64,000 nt of DNA, from contig OZ234495.1 in NCBI GenBank assembly GCA_965153455.1, positions 248,001 through 312,000 on the forward strand, written 5' to 3'. Under the pieces are notes generated by a model, which ran no database searches, was not told where the DNA came from, and saw only the letters and a program-made list of their open reading frames with translations. This DNA comes from Sphagnum compactum. Taxonomy: Eukaryota > Bryophyta > Sphagnopsida > Sphagnales. A program made the translations under genes and the position numbers. Below, one piece after another: positions 25,350 to 38,870 of the stretch (position 1 is the first letter of the stretch; every line of letters begins with the position of its first letter).

Positions 25350-26200
25350 TTCTTTTGCTCATTCGTCAATCATCCTCTTTGCATCCAATAATTCATTACA
25401 CATCCGAATCCCATTTTGTACTATGGAATGGGCAGCCACTCGCCTGTTCCATTACACTACCCATCCTTGGTGAATGATTATGACACACCATGAAATGATT
25501 AGGGAACAACATTTGAACTCATGTGCACATTTTTGGGAAAATCATGGGAACATGAAAACCAAGAATAGGAACACTCCTTGTAATAATGTAATCTTCTGGT
25601 TTGGAAGATTAAAAGCCGAATCTTCAACTATGGAAGATTAGTTTTCCACAGACCGTTACGAAGTGTCATCCAAGTGACATGTGGCAGGTTGAAGGGCACT
25701 ATCCTATGCTCTTCAATGTGAACAAAGAAAAGGCACAATTGTCAGGCCAACCTGCATTACATTCTCCGCAGCTTCCAATTCAATTGCTTTTGCTCATCTG
25801 TCAATCATCCTCTTTCCATCCAAATTTCATTTTGTACATTCTCTGCAGTTTTCAATTCAGTTGCTTTGCTCATTTGTCAATCATCTCTTCCATCCATTTG
25901 CTGCAGTAGTTTACACATGGAAATGTCAGTTTTTAAGTCTTTCTTGCAGCGTTCGAACACATGCTTTGCTCATTTGGCACTCATCCTTTTTCCATCCATC
26001 TGCCGCAGTATTTTTTTCACAGATCAAAGCCTCAGTCTTCAATTCTTCTCAGCTTTCCAACTGAATTGCTTTGCTCCTTTGGCACTCTTCCTCTTTCCAT
26101 CCAGTTGCTGCAATGTTTTTTTTTTTGACAGATGGAATATATGTTGGACAGAAAGTCTTTGCAGTTTTGGGACTCAATTGCTTTGCTCACTTGTCAAGTT
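25350..26200 (+). repeat. Degenerate tandem repeats (GCTTTGCTCATTTGTCAATCAT unit)
   Basis: At least six diverged copies of a module TTGCTTT(T)GCTCATTTG(T/G)CA(A/C)TCATCCTCTTTCCATCCA occur near 25351, 25790, 25864, 25964, 26067 and 26181, the last five about 75-115 bp apart. Several are followed by TTGCTGCAG. Open frames rich in S, F, L and C over this stretch are repeat-derived. 26220-27720 holds nothing recognisable; AACTCAATGTTA recurs near 26955 and 27151. Confidence 0.7.
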
Positions 26201-27728
26201 TGTATGTAAGTAAGTAGTGGACTTCACATTTATATTGGGGCTCATTTTTCTCAAGTTAGTAATAAATATGCTTGAACAAAACTTAACATTTTTTCTGCCC
26301 TCATTTTCTCAAGTTGACTTGAGATTTGTAATGGGCTCATGATGTCAGGGGGCTTGTGTCCCTCCATGCGCCACATGCCACATATGAAAAGAGAGTGGGA
26401 TCATCACTTCATTCCCTATAGTTTATGTGGTATTTGTATTGCTCTTTCTATTAACCCTTAATTGACATTTGACCAAAACAGTCCCAATACAAAAGTTGTA
26501 CCAGCCTTCACAAATGTGCCCAAAGGTCATGAATTTTGTGAGAATTTTAAAAATCCAACCGAGTAGAGTTGCAGAGGACTTCAAGATCAAATCCTTCAAT
26601 TCAAAAAAATAACAGATTTGATTCAGAAATGGAAAATCCCCACCATTGAAAGTTTAATTTTTAAAGTTTTGGGTAGCTGTTAAAATTACAAGTTTCTGGA
26701 GGATTGCACAAGATACCATGCTTTATTGACAGTAGAAATTTTAAGGTAGATATAAGGCATCTATATGAATGATGGGGAAAAAATACTGTGCAAAATCAAG
26801 TTGAGATGAGCAAGAAATGGATGGTCAAAGTTGGCCATCCAATGTAACTCCACACAAAATCATACAAAATTCTTTTTTTTGGGGCAGAAAAAAATCACCA
26901 ATGTTTGGGACTGTTCTTATGCTGCAAACACACCTGGTGGTAAGTCAGTGGTAACTCAATGTTATCAACCACCAATTTATTGTGACATTCACAAATGGAG
27001 AGTTAATTCCCACCAAATCTTATGTGGCATCCTAGGTGGCATGCAGTGTTGAGTGAGTGTTAGGGGAGTGGTAAGTAAACACCAAATCTTCAGAAAATGA
27101 AGATTTATCATTAGGGTTTCAGTGTTATGGAGCAGCCCCCAAAAGGGGCTTTAACTCAATGTTACCTAACACTAAGGATCTACCTCATTCCCCATTATGT
27201 TCCCTTCACGTTCCCCTCCACTCAAACACATCTACCGCCCTTCCCTATCTCTTCCTTTCTTTGCTTGCTTGTTGGACCCCTCTTTTATGCTGTAATTTGA
27301 AGAACTCTGCCTACTCAAGAACAAAAACTTGTTGAAGACCTTTGCCTTGTTGAACTTTGCTTGCTCAAGAAGAAGTGTGCATCCACAAAGAATCTTGATA
27401 AAAAAACCATGGACTTCTACAAGAATGTAGTCTCCAACACCCATGAAGATGAAACTGAGGAATGTATGCAAGTTTTCAGACCTTTTAATGTCTTCAATTT
27501 GCTTTCAGTCTTCTTGCTTGTCTTCTTCAAAATCCTTTACTACTTCAAAACCATGTTGCTTTGAATCTTGATCAATAGAATTTGCAAAAACATAGAAAAT
27601 TCCACAATATGCAAAAAAATACAAAACAAACAAATCATCCAACAATGATTCTTGAACATTTAATTTGAAGGGAAAAATCATAACATATCCATATTTTTTT
27701 ATTGTCCATAGTTGTTATCTTTAGCACT

Positions 27729-28364
27729 AGATCTACCAATGATGGAACAACAAGTGGACCAACAAAGAAAAAAGCCAAAGGTAAAGGCAAAAAGGTTTTA
27801 AATTTAGATTTAGTGGAAGTGCAATCCAGAAAGCCATGGTAGTCAAATTGGAAGCATGTCGAAGTTTTGGCTCTTGTTAAAGTTAAGAAAGAAAAACACC
27901 TTGCAAACCTTGACAAACTAAATGCACAAGATCAATTTGAAATTACAATTACCAAGTGGAAGAAAATGTCAAAATATATGATGAGTTTAGGTTCCACAAT
28001 TCACCTCAAGAATGGGCCAATGTGCAAGAATAAATGGTGTTCCATATTTGGAGACTCCAAGAGAATCTACAATTACATGGCAAGTACTAGACATAACGAA
28101 AAATATTGGGCCATGAACATTGCAAATAAAACTTCTTTAAACCTCTTGAAGAGCTTCAAGTGAGGCTTGTATGACATGATTACAAGATTCCTTAGTTCAA
28201 GACCAATCTTCAACCTGCCCCATACAAGAAACCTCATGATGGACAATGCAAATCAGGTTAACAAGCCATCTAGGCTCACCCCACACAAAGCCATCAACAT
28301 AAACGATGATTCAAAATCTACAGATGAAAATACCAATACCAATGAAACGTGGATGTTTGAATAG
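27729..28364 (+). pseudogene. Broken trihelix/MYB-SANT-like reading frame, possibly from a PIF/Harbinger element
   Basis: A single reading frame runs from 27729 to 28364 but is cut by TAG at 27840-27842 and TGA at 28161-28163. It starts with a Lys-rich stretch (KKKAKGKGKKV). Next comes a tryptophan-containing DNA-binding-like region with W..SNWKHVEVLALVKVKKEKH, then KWKKMSKYMM, then CKNKWCSIFGDSKRIYNY. The spacing resembles a trihelix/MYB-like domain, as in plant transcription factors and in the second ORF of PIF/Harbinger transposons. GGGGCTTTAACTCAATG near 27144 and AACATTAGACCCTCC near 29368 could be element ends, but this is weak. No transposase was seen. Confidence 0.5.
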
Positions 28365-31300
28365 ATGCTAACTACACCAATTACACCTCACAACGTTATT
28401 AAGAACCTCACAAAGTTGATTCAAGAAGCAACAGACATTGCCACAATTCTGATTCAACCAACAACAATTGAAGTGCCCATCTAACCTAATCCCATCCCAC
28501 ATACTAACCCCACCACACCATATTTTGTTAACAAAGTAGCTCAAATTGAAAAAATGACAACTATTAAAAAATTTACAACTATTTGATTTGCTAGAGGTAC
28601 TAAGGATAAAAAAACATATTCTTCTATTCATAAAGCATGGTAGAAGCCACAAAGAAGGGGAGAAAAATGTTGGTGAAATCCATTGATCATGTCAAGGCCA
28701 CAAGTTTGGTTTTGGAGAAAAAACAAGCCCATACCCAAAAAACTATGCTAGAAAATAATTAGAATACTTCAAAACATGAAACCATGCAATCAACTGCACA
28801 CATATGGATATGGTGCAAGCTCTCAACAATTTGACACATGCCATGACTATGGCATTTAACCGAACTACAAACAACAACAACATCAATGTTCCTATTGAAT
28901 GAAATTGCAAAAGGAAGTGCGTGCAAAGTCACAAACTATGTTTTCAAATAACGAACTTCAAACGATAGTGTAATAGAACTTCATGTAGTAAGAAAACGTG
29001 AGTATCAACAAAAAATGTGTGAGAAAGAAGGAGCTTCAAGCTTTGAAATGAGAATGCAAGACCACAAGATTTGATGCAAAATGCAAATGCAAGAAAGGAA
29101 CTTGGAACAAGCAGAAAGAAAAGGTTGAGAATGCGCATAAAACCTCCGCACAAAAGAACAACAAAAAGAACACACAAAAAAATGCACAATAACGTATCAT
29201 CATTTTCGTGTGTGAATGATGATTCACAAAATTGTACATTGTACATTTCTTAATGTTTGGAAACACTAAAATAACCATTAAGTGTGAATAGGTTGTCTTT
29301 AGATTTGCCTAACTCTAGTGTTAGTGTTAGGACATGTCCCTATATAGAGTTTTTAAAATGTTAGGAATCTTAACATTAGACCCTCCAATACCAAATGTGT
29401 TTGTAGCATTAGCCTTGTTGTGTTTTGCGCACTTTATATGAACTAACCCCTCTCAAATGTTCCTTAGTTTTGTAAGGTGGGTGTTAATAGGATTTTTGTT
29501 AATTCCCATCAAATTATGTGAATTTTTTACTCTCAAAAAATAGTTCAGTTATATAGCAATAGATACATTCAAAAGAAAAATTCAAAATTATATGTATGAA
29601 TTAGAGCTTCAAACAAATGTACTAACTAGTTGCAAAATCACAAAACAAATCTAAAATGTAAAAATTCTAATTTTTTTTTCTTGACCCTCTTCCTCTATAT
29701 ATATATATTAATTTAAATTCAAACACTCTGAATAAGATCATTTAACTAATAACTAACTAGTGTAGACATAAACACTCAAAAATAATTATCTATTCACAAC
29801 TATTTGTTCTGTCAACTACTATTCTACCAACCACCTCTTGACCTGTCAAATATTGTCACCACTTCCCAAAGAAAATCTCAAAATCTGAATAACAATGAGC
29901 AAAGAGCAAAATTTAGAAATAGAGACTTTAGATGTTGCCCAAGCTTGAAAAGACCTGCCAACATGACTCAAGAAATCCAAATGGGACATCTTAAATGTGA
30001 AGAAGATGGTATGACATGTCTCCTATACCATAGGGGCATCAGTTTTTAGCCTCCTTCATTGTATGTAGGAGAAACAGTGAGGTGACGGGTTAAGGGTTAA
30101 TTAGTTCTTGGGTGCACCCATGATAGTTTTTATTGTTTGAAAAGTAACCACATTGGTTGGCCACTCACTAATTTTCTGAAACTACAGGGAGTCCCCAATA
30201 GAAAATCCCATTTGTCCCCACCCCTCCTCTCTTCCAAGGATTTAGTTGAAGGAGCAGTAGGGGAAGATACAGTCAACCACCATTCACTTCAATGAGCTAG
30301 CAAGGGGGTGGCTACTTTCACTAGTCACCTATCATTCACCTAACTGAGGTAGAACTGAGGTGGCTGCTTGTTTCATCGTCTCTTCAAGAGAAGGAACAAA
30401 AAAGTCTTAACACCCTATTCCCCTCTTTTCCAATAGAAGACAATACTATCCTTTCCAACTACATGTTTTTACCCATCTTGTTGGCCCTTAGAAATTTCTA
30501 TTCTTCACATTATTTGTGATCATTTTTTACCTAACCTAAATGGTACGGGCTGAGAATATGGGTGTATATTCAAAACTTGTGTATTCACCATGCGTGACTA
30601 ACCACTGGACCAATATTATTTTTTCAAGTTGTGAAGTAGGTGGGTAGGCAAATATTTTGTCAGAAATTCCATGTTAAAACAAATCATCAAAAATCAACAA
30701 AATTGCCTCCATTATGACAGCCTGCTTAAGAATTTCTACTTTCATATTTTGAAGATTATCAAATCTGGCTAAACGTACTTATGGATGAACTCTGCTTGAG
30801 CAACATCAAAGAAAAAAAAAACACTCACTCACTCACTCACTCAGCATGGGATGAGTGAAAATTTGTGAAAAGAGCACCATGAGAAGTTGGTTTAGTTTAG
30901 TCAGCCCTGCTTATTGAGTTAAGGATAGTGTAGTGAAAACCATTATAGAGTGTACTAGTTTTAAGATACTTTGGTCTAGTGGTAATTTCATAGTTCAAAC
31001 ACAAATGGAAGACAAGATTTTCATTTTAAATTGGATGAAAATATGTTATTTATGTTTCTAGCATATACATCTATCCATTATGATGGAACTTATTATGTTT
31101 TCCAAGTTGTAAGAACTACAATTTGATGAATAGGTAATCATGACTTTGATGATTCATAGCATAGCCCTCATTTTTTAAATGATTACCACCTCATTGTATG
31201 CCCCTTATTTTGGGAATGTCCTTGCCTATTGGCCTTTACCCGTCATAAAGTATGAGGCAAACATTATTACAAACCTTTTTTTACATATATCACAAGGCAT

Positions 31301-32340
31301 AAGAGGGGGACGATAAAATAGAGTAATTATTATTTTTAAATACTGATAATTTAATCCTATGAAATAACCCAAAAATGGGTTGACAACTAGTGTGTCCATG
31401 GGATTCACATAGAGTAAATATCAATATATTTTATCCCTAGGAATGAATATCTTTCAATTTTCTTATATTTGGCTTCAAGTTAAGGTGGAACAATAAGGTT
31501 GCTTTGACCCCTTGGTTTCAAAGCTCCACAATATCCCTATGAACTTCAGAGGCAAAAAAGTATGAACAAGATCAATTGTCCAAATCGCACAAAATGTTCA
31601 AAAGAAAAAGCAATAAGTCCTCTTACTTTCAAAACTCATAGCTTTCTCATTTCTTATTCATTTTAAGTAATCTAAAAATCTATGGGTGCATGGACTGAAG
31701 CTCTACAAAAAAAACTCTTTGAGCTCAAAGAAAAATAAAATGATGTCCAAAAAATTTAAGTTCCAAGTCACAATTTGTGTTAACAAACTAGTAATCGAAC
31801 ATTGACCTTGTTACATTGAGACCTTATATTTTCTTCATTTCCTATATTTGTAATGATATGCATGGCTATGGGTGCACCAACTGGAGGTTTACAATACAAC
31901 TTTCAACTCCAAGGGCAAGAAAGAATTGTTTAAGGATTTAAAGCTAGCTAATACACTAAGTGTCCAGCCATCAACTTGTCTACCCTAACATCATAGAGTT
32001 CAAGTGATATTAAACTCCATCAAGACTGATGAAATAGTTAAGTTACTAACCACCTATGATTTAGGTGCCATCTAAATCTTTTGTCTAGATTTTCCACTTG
32101 AGGTCTCTACAACTTAATGTAAGCTTAAATTAAATCCATTCTAATCTGTTCATTGTGTGAACAACTCAATGATTAGTTTATTCTTTCAACTTTAATCATT
32201 TTAACCCCCCACCGCCCCCAATCAAGAAAGGATTAAACTGAACAAAAATATCCCTACTAACTGTGGTTTGAATGGAGCTTTATGGGCATAAGATACCTCT
32301 CACTTTTAAAGAGTAAATGTAAGATCCCTATTGTTTCATG
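28365..32340. other. Long non-coding stretch with microsatellites
   Basis: No gene recognised. It contains a short TA run at about 29693-29708 and a (CACT)n microsatellite at about 30822-30842. 29.8-30.4 kb is less AT-rich but its open frames show no domain. The rest is AT-rich and probably old degraded repeats. Confidence 0.5.
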
Positions 32341-32760
32341 GAGGGAGAGACATAAGTTGCTTTCCAAATACATGATGAATTTTTTCTAAGTCCTCTTTGA
32401 GCTAGTACATTCCCAAGGCCGGAACCATTGGCCACCATCACTAACAAACAACCCCTTTTGAAAATGGGGGCTAGTCACTTGAAGGCACCCACTTGTTGCA
32501 CGTGGTCTTGGCACCACCTTACAACCTACAGATTTGAAAAAAATCATTTGTGCTTTAGAAATTTTGGTCCACCGATCCAATTGTGACCTCTCCTTTGGCT
32601 AATGAGTGGTTGGAGAATATGTTTCCGTAGTTTTGAATGTGTTGATTGCCAAGATGTGAACAACATAAATAATTTAAAATTTTCAAAAAGCAACCTTCAC
32701 GTCTATTGTAGCATATTGGATGAACCATACATTCGGCAATTTTACTCAAGTTAGACATTT
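32340..32760 (-). pseudogene. Possible retroelement gag relic (degenerate zinc knuckle)
   Basis: Minus-strand translation near 32760-32660 includes HPICYNRREGCFLKI, which could be a decayed CCHC zinc knuckle. Further broken frames continue to about 32340. No other domain supports it and no LTR was seen. It may equally be chance. Confidence 0.25.
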
Positions 32761-35065
32761 TATCCCCGTGTTTGTTGCAAATCCAATGAGCTTAAGCAAG
32801 CTTGGTATTTTCTTCTTGTTCGGTTGCCTCTTAAACTCATGCTTATAGCGTGTTTCAATGGAATTTGCAAATTATTATAGATATATTAAGTTTATATAGG
32901 GTATCATTTCCTCCACTTTATCTTGAATAACTCACTAAATACAACGTATTTTGGTGATGAGAGCATTGTGTAGGCTTGTTCTTTGAAAAAGTCCAAGTTG
33001 TTCTGGTTGCAAGTTCCATTTTTGGGCACAAAACATTTGTGTCAAGGTAGACAGCACCTAATTGATTTGATGAGGAGATTCTAAAGCTCCAAGGGAAGCA
33101 AGGATTTGGGGTAGAAAGAATTGTTGATGACATTGCTATCCATTAATGGTCACAAGATGAAACTTGGACAACTGAAAATATTATAATAGGCACAATGGCT
33201 GAGACAACCTACAATGGCATGTGCTTAAAGCATAACCTCTTTCAGAAATAAAAAGATGAACATTGCATTAGAACATGAAGTATGCAAAGATGTACCAATT
33301 TCATTTGTAACATGGAAAAACTTGGAACATGAGATCAATAAGACACAAACAAGAGTACGATGCAAGTTCATACCTTAACCATTGTTGAACATACCCTGGA
33401 GGTGACTAGGAGGGGGAGATTATATCTACTTAAGCCTGTTTGTGAAGCTAGTTCACAAAAGTTACGAGAAGTCTCATTGTTCAAAGAACCTTTGTGAACA
33501 ACTTTAATACCTTTTACAAACAAAAAGTGACCAATGGTGTTTAGCATTCATCTACGATCAACACAAATGGATGTTATGGATAAATTTTATTCATGGGCAA
33601 CAAGGCAATTGATGAACTAATTTACGTTATCACATGAGATATCATATTCCTGTAATTTGATTCTCAATAATATCAATTCATGTGATCTATTTGGGTTGGT
33701 TGGTGAATGTCACCCTCAACATTTACTTTGTTGGGTAGTTGAGCCAATTAGTTTTTAAAAGGACTAAAGATGTTATAAAAACCAATTGTGCCCATGACAT
33801 AGTTGTTGATGGCCTGAAAACAAGGACATAATTGTGTTGGGCGTCAATTGGCACCTAATCAATTGTGCCACGTTCAGGTTAGTGGGCCAATTTTCTTGAA
33901 TAAGCCATAGGTTATATTTGGAGAGGCCTTGCGTAGTGAAGATGAGATCCATTGCAAGGAGGGGAGGTTTTGGGTAAGATCACATCTTACTCCGCATAGC
34001 TAGGTTAAAGGTAAGAGTTTGAAGCTTGGTTAAGTCTTGCCTTTGAATAATGTCTATACCTCTTCCACCTACAGTCAGCAATGTTAATCTCAACATTAAA
34101 TATATGTGGTGCTCGCTAGAACCATATATGGAATGTCACAAGAGTAAGCTTCAAGTTTGCAAAGAGTGGAAGCACAGAAATTCACTCTCACTATTTTGGC
34201 AAAAGCTCCAATCCAAAATGGCCAGTAAAGACTCAATTCCAAACTGCCAATTGGCAAACAAACCAATTCAGATGGCACTAAAGATATGATACCATTGCAG
34301 GTAACGTACTGTGATCTTGAGAGAATCCACCTCTAGTAGACAAAAGATGATGTGCCCTTTGCTTGTCAGTCGATCACCCACTCGTCAACAATGGGGAAAG
34401 AAAGCAAGTCTTTGTTCGGCAACTTACATGTGCTGCTGCTCTGAGGAGTACAGTTGATGGTGGTCATGTGGATTTTCTTGTTCCCAGATGCTAAGTATGA
34501 CCCCATTCAAAAGGTAACTGCCTAACCCATATCACAGGGAAATTCCAAGGGAAGCTCTTACTTGGCTCCAAGAAAATTGTTAAATAAATATCAGTCCTGC
34601 AAAAAAGCACCACTGCAAACTTGTGGGTTGCAGATAGTGAGACTCTGCAACATGAGAATCTACAGTTAGGTAGTATAGAAAACCACCATCTAACAAAAGC
34701 AGTGACAGAGTCCTAGCTGTATTCATCAGCACCCTCATGCTCAGGTGCTGAAATCTTCTTCAGCACTTGGGAGTCAATATATCTCCTGTGAAACAGCATA
34801 AGTGGGGCCTTCTCTCAGCAGTGCACTGATGCCATAGGTGACCTGAAAAAATTTCCTCCCTGAAAGGTCATCACAACCCAGCCTACCATACCTTGACTCA
34901 GCAGATGTCAAGCAGCACAGACTCCACAAATGCTGCTGCTTTTGTGCACCTCATGTTGCTGGGTTGCAGACCATCCTGAACAACAATACTGATATCAGCT
35001 GCTGCTGCTTTGTATTTATTGCTCCTGTGTCTTATCCTATTGCTTGGTTAGCCTTCTGATCTCTT
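32761..35065. other. Non-coding stretch, includes 3' flank of the Pur-alpha copy
   Basis: No gene recognised between 32.8 and 34.3 kb. 34.3-35.06 kb is richer in GC with repeated TGCTGCTGCT (about 34431, 34930 and 34998) and probably derives from the 3' UTR and flank of the Pur-alpha gene copy that ends at 35066. Confidence 0.4.
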
Positions 35066-37095
35066 TCACTGGGGAGCAATGGTATGCACATTTGCCTCAC
35101 TTGATCCAACCAGGCCTTGACTTTTCACCATATCCACAAACTGCCCAAGAGTCTCATGAAATTTCTCCAATGCTAAAGCTGGTAAAATGATGGCAGAACG
35201 ATCTTGTTACCTGCACACAAAAGCACACAAAAGCATGAGAGACAAATAGCCTTCAACAGGGAACAACACAACTCGTATGTTTGCTGTTAGATGTTCCAGA
35301 GGTCAACAGAAATCTCACCTCAGAAATGCGAAGGTATTGACCACGAGCATTGCTTCCAAGGTCAAAGAAGAACTTCTTTTGTTCAGCTCATATAACACAA
35401 GCAGTGGCCATTCCACCTTCTGCAGTGGCTGAAGAAGCCACATTAGGGAATTCCATATCTGCAGCCACAGAACTGATTGGAGACATAACAGGAGGACTGC
35501 TGCTTGGCATAAATCCAGCACCAATGGCATCTCCTAAATCCATGTGCTCTGCATGGCCTGTTGCAAGCTGGAACAAGAGTACTGCAAATTACACAGTTAA
35601 GTCACTGCAAAGAATGTCTCACTCCAGCAACACTAAAGAATCTGCATATAAGGGCAACCAAAATAGCTAACATCCTGATCATAAACTTGCATATCAAATA
35701 ATTGGGGAGAAACCCTGCCCTGAAGGAACTGTCATATCAACAATGCTAACACCCATAGTGAGAACCTACTTTGTCCTTGGGCGTGTATAGAGGTAAAAGG
35801 TAGCATCCTGAAGCAAACCAATGTTTATTTACTGCCTTCAACTAACTAGGGAGCCACATGTCGACACCATTCTCTAGGATTGGCGACTCACATCTTCCAG
35901 CAAGAAATAAGTCAGAAAAACCTCATCTCAACCAACAGCAAGGAAGGAATTGAATAACACCTGAGAAGGTTCCAAGTCATCAGGGGGGGGAAGCAGATGC
36001 TGTGAGGCTTCATGAATCTCTACTAAGAAGTTCCTGAATGCTTCCCACCCATCATTGGATGCATTTCCAGCAGGTATAATGATTGTGCTACGACTGCATG
36101 ACATTGATGCTTCAGAAACCTGTAAAAGGTTACATGTCCTCCAAGGAATTGTCATGCTTCACCCATTAAGTCAAAAACAACACTTCAAATGTGTTTTTAC
36201 TCCCATCCCAAGTCCATCAAATGCCCAAATTGACAGAGAAGGTAGTTACTAGTCACCCTCAACATATCAGATGCACTGTACAGGCTAGGAAAGCTAAGCA
36301 TACCTTGAGGAAACATCCCCTCTGATTTTCACTCGCATCAAAATAGAAGATCTGCACAAAAGAAACAGCAGGAACCACTGAAAACACATATCACACTCCC
36401 AAAGTTCTAAGCCACCAAGTCACAAGGTGAACTTCTTCTTGAAACCCTGCTGTGATCCTTTACACAGTCTATCAAATCTGAAGTTGGGATATGATTACTG
36501 TATTGTGAATAGAAGAATGAAACGCATCCAATGAACAAGCACGAATATGAGACTCTTTCAACCAGAGAGCTACAGCATCATTGTCTGAAGTGGTTGGATC
36601 AAAACACCTTAGCCTAATGTTTATTGTCGAACAACCTTAACCTAAGAAGACAAAAGTCCCCGGTTTCTCACCCTTTAAACCACATGGGGAACTAGTGACC
36701 ATGTCATATTCAGCTTATCTATTTCCTGGCATGGAGAAATTGGACAATGAAAAACTGAAAACCAACAATGAGCCTGAACCAATGGACTGTTGCTTGATGC
36801 TGAACCGCAGGACCCTAATCTATAAAGCAGAGGAAATATCACCTGGTATCGAGCTGTAGCTCCTTGCTGAGAAGCTGTGGATCCTCACCATTTGCATAGT
36901 AATTAAAGAGATCAACAAACCACACAACTCCTGCCATGGGCACAATGATGGTGGACCTTGACCCTGATGTCTTCTCAGAAATCTTAAGGTAGTGACCACG
37001 GGGATTCTCCTTAAAGTCAAAGTAAAAAGCTTATGATCCACCTGGAGAGTTTTGCACATGAGCTCCACATCCACTCCTGGTGCAGCTGCTTCCAT
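35066..37095 (-). pseudogene. PURA1: Pur-alpha (purine-rich element binding protein) gene copy, introns retained, disabled
   Basis: Pur-alpha binds single-stranded purine-rich DNA/RNA through PUR repeats. Exons on the minus strand: 37095-36843, 36351-36304, 36119-35961, 35567-35319, 35210-35066. Visible parts include MEAAAPGVDVELMCKTLQVD, then ENPRGHYLKISEKTSGSRST (repeat 1), IFYFDASENQRGCFLKV|SEASM and RSTIIIPAGN (repeat 2), and KKFFFDLGSNARGQYLRISE with DRSAIILP (repeat 3). Defects: (1) one T missing in the T-run at 37024-37028 after HKLF; (2) the exon 1/exon 2 joint is one base short (ACCAG|ATC); (3) in-frame TGA at 35390-35388 where an Arg codon (CGA) is expected; (4) one extra base at the start of exon 5 (GTAACAA before GAT CGT). 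Splice sites are still good, so this is not a processed copy. Long-read assembly errors could explain the indels but less easily the TGA. Confidence 0.88.
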
Positions 37096-37950
37096 TTCAA
37101 GAATGCTCTCCGTCACCTCTATCACAGCTAATCTTAGTCCAAGAGACTACGCCCTCACAAAATTCTTGGCATTACATTTTTTTCACATTATGATTGCAGC
37201 ATCCTGCACAGAAATAATACTTGAAAGACTCAAGCTTGGTTTGTCAAATCTCCGCGACACGAATCGCCTGCAATCCAATCCCCGATGGCCGTTGCACATA
37301 GTGCTACAGCTCGTAAAGAAATGTTGACCAAAAAATCCACAGATTTCACCACGAAACCCCTCAATCCTCCGTGGTGCCACGATCTCATCATCCCTACCAC
37401 AACCTTCCTCAGACTCTGGTCTTTCTTCCTGATGCAGATTTCTCATTTACCATAAGAAAAAAACTCTAGAACCAACCCTACCAGAAACACACAAGAACGC
37501 AAATCTCTCCAACAGTTTCGAAGTCCTCTCAATCCTGAAAACCTCCAAACCACACAAAACAATCCTCCGTAAAACCTTCTGGTTTAAAATAATGACAATC
37601 CCCACAGAAACTTTTGCTTACCAGTTCAGTGCTTTTGCACGACCGGTATATTGTTTCGTTCTCCTCTTCTGGACGCTGGATTGCGCTCGCTCCAGCCGAC
37701 GATTCAACGACATCACAAAACACCGCAAATCTTCCTCAAACCAGCCTCAAAATGAGATTTAATCGCAGGTAACGGCAGCAAATACTGTCCTCTACCAGCT
37801 GCCGACTTCGCCGATTGTCCGCCTTGATCCAAGTGCAACGAAATCGGCCGAGAAACGCGACGGGGTCGGCCGCCATCACTCGCTAATTTACATTTTTCAT
37901 TTGCTTCGATGAAGAAGGAGGAAGAGAACAAGCAGGGTTTTTTTTTTCCA
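37096..37950 (-). promoter_or_regulatory. Former 5' UTR/promoter region of the Pur-alpha copy
   Basis: Upstream of the Pur-alpha start, with higher GC at 37.2-37.9 kb. The minus-strand open frames at 37446-37183 and 37931-37713 have no recognised domain. They may be 5' leader exon sequence, but this cannot be shown. Confidence 0.3.
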
Positions 37951-38149
37951 ATTTTTAGATATCGAAAATTTGGCGATTTTTTTCAAAAATTAGCAAACAT
38001 AGTTAATAAGTCATATTTACACTAGAAAAGATAAATTTCGCCGTTTTTTCGAAAAATGAAAAATTTTGTCCCGAAAAACACACCGAGAATTTTGTCCATG
38101 TCCTGGATGACATCAAGATAACATGGATGGATGAAAGGCTCGTACCACG

Positions 38150-38870
38150 TGGTTGAACTGTTCTTCATCTGAAAGTTAACCCAAATTCATTCGATATGGT
38201 CATTTTGGATGAAATTTTACCACTAATAAAATTAATGGATGAGCATATCATCATCCATATGCCTCAAATTCATTTCCATTGGTTCATAGCGCAGTCATTT
38301 TTTACCAAATTGATCTGTGATTGGCAACTTTGGATGAAACTAGGCATTCATAAACTTAATGCAGGGATAGAATTCATATGCATTGGTCAATAGCGTTTGT
38401 GTGGTCATTCTCATCCACGGCATCAAGTTCCATCTATGTGCCTCATGTTAGTCAAATGGTCATGCTTCTTCCACATCTTAGGTGATGTGAGTTATTAATT
38501 TCCTCCATGTCATTAAAGTCACATGTATCATCAAATTCATCCATGTGATCAATCTTATGTGTAATAATTTCATCAAGGTTGTTTAAATTCATCCATATTC
38601 TCATTTCTAACCATATCCATTTTGAAAGTTTTATCCCTATAAATAATATTTGATTCATAATTTTCATTCGCATGTTCATTTTTCACTTGTGATGAATGTC
38701 AACTTTTTTTATTTCAATCTCATTCATGTGAGTTTATTTTCATCCATGTGATGAGTTTCATTTCATCCCAAACTTTTGAAGTTTGCCATGTTGTGGATTA
38801 TCATTTGTGTTATCAACTTTCATCCTCGTTGTAAGGTTTCATCCTTGAGTGCAAAATGAATTAAAAGCAT
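38150..38870 (+). repeat. Degenerate low-complexity repeat (CATCCATGTGAT words)
   Basis: Words such as TTCATCCATGTGATC, CATCCATATG and TTTCATCC recur every 20-40 bp. A similar string (GTCATCCATGTGATCCACC) appears at about 41228-41246, just right of the gypsy pol relic, so the relic may sit inside an older repeat array. Confidence 0.6.

Noticed and set aside
37183-37931. Extra coding exons upstream of Pur-alpha
   Set aside because: The family N-terminus (MEAAAPGVDVELM) already starts at 37095; the upstream frames show no PUR-like sequence.
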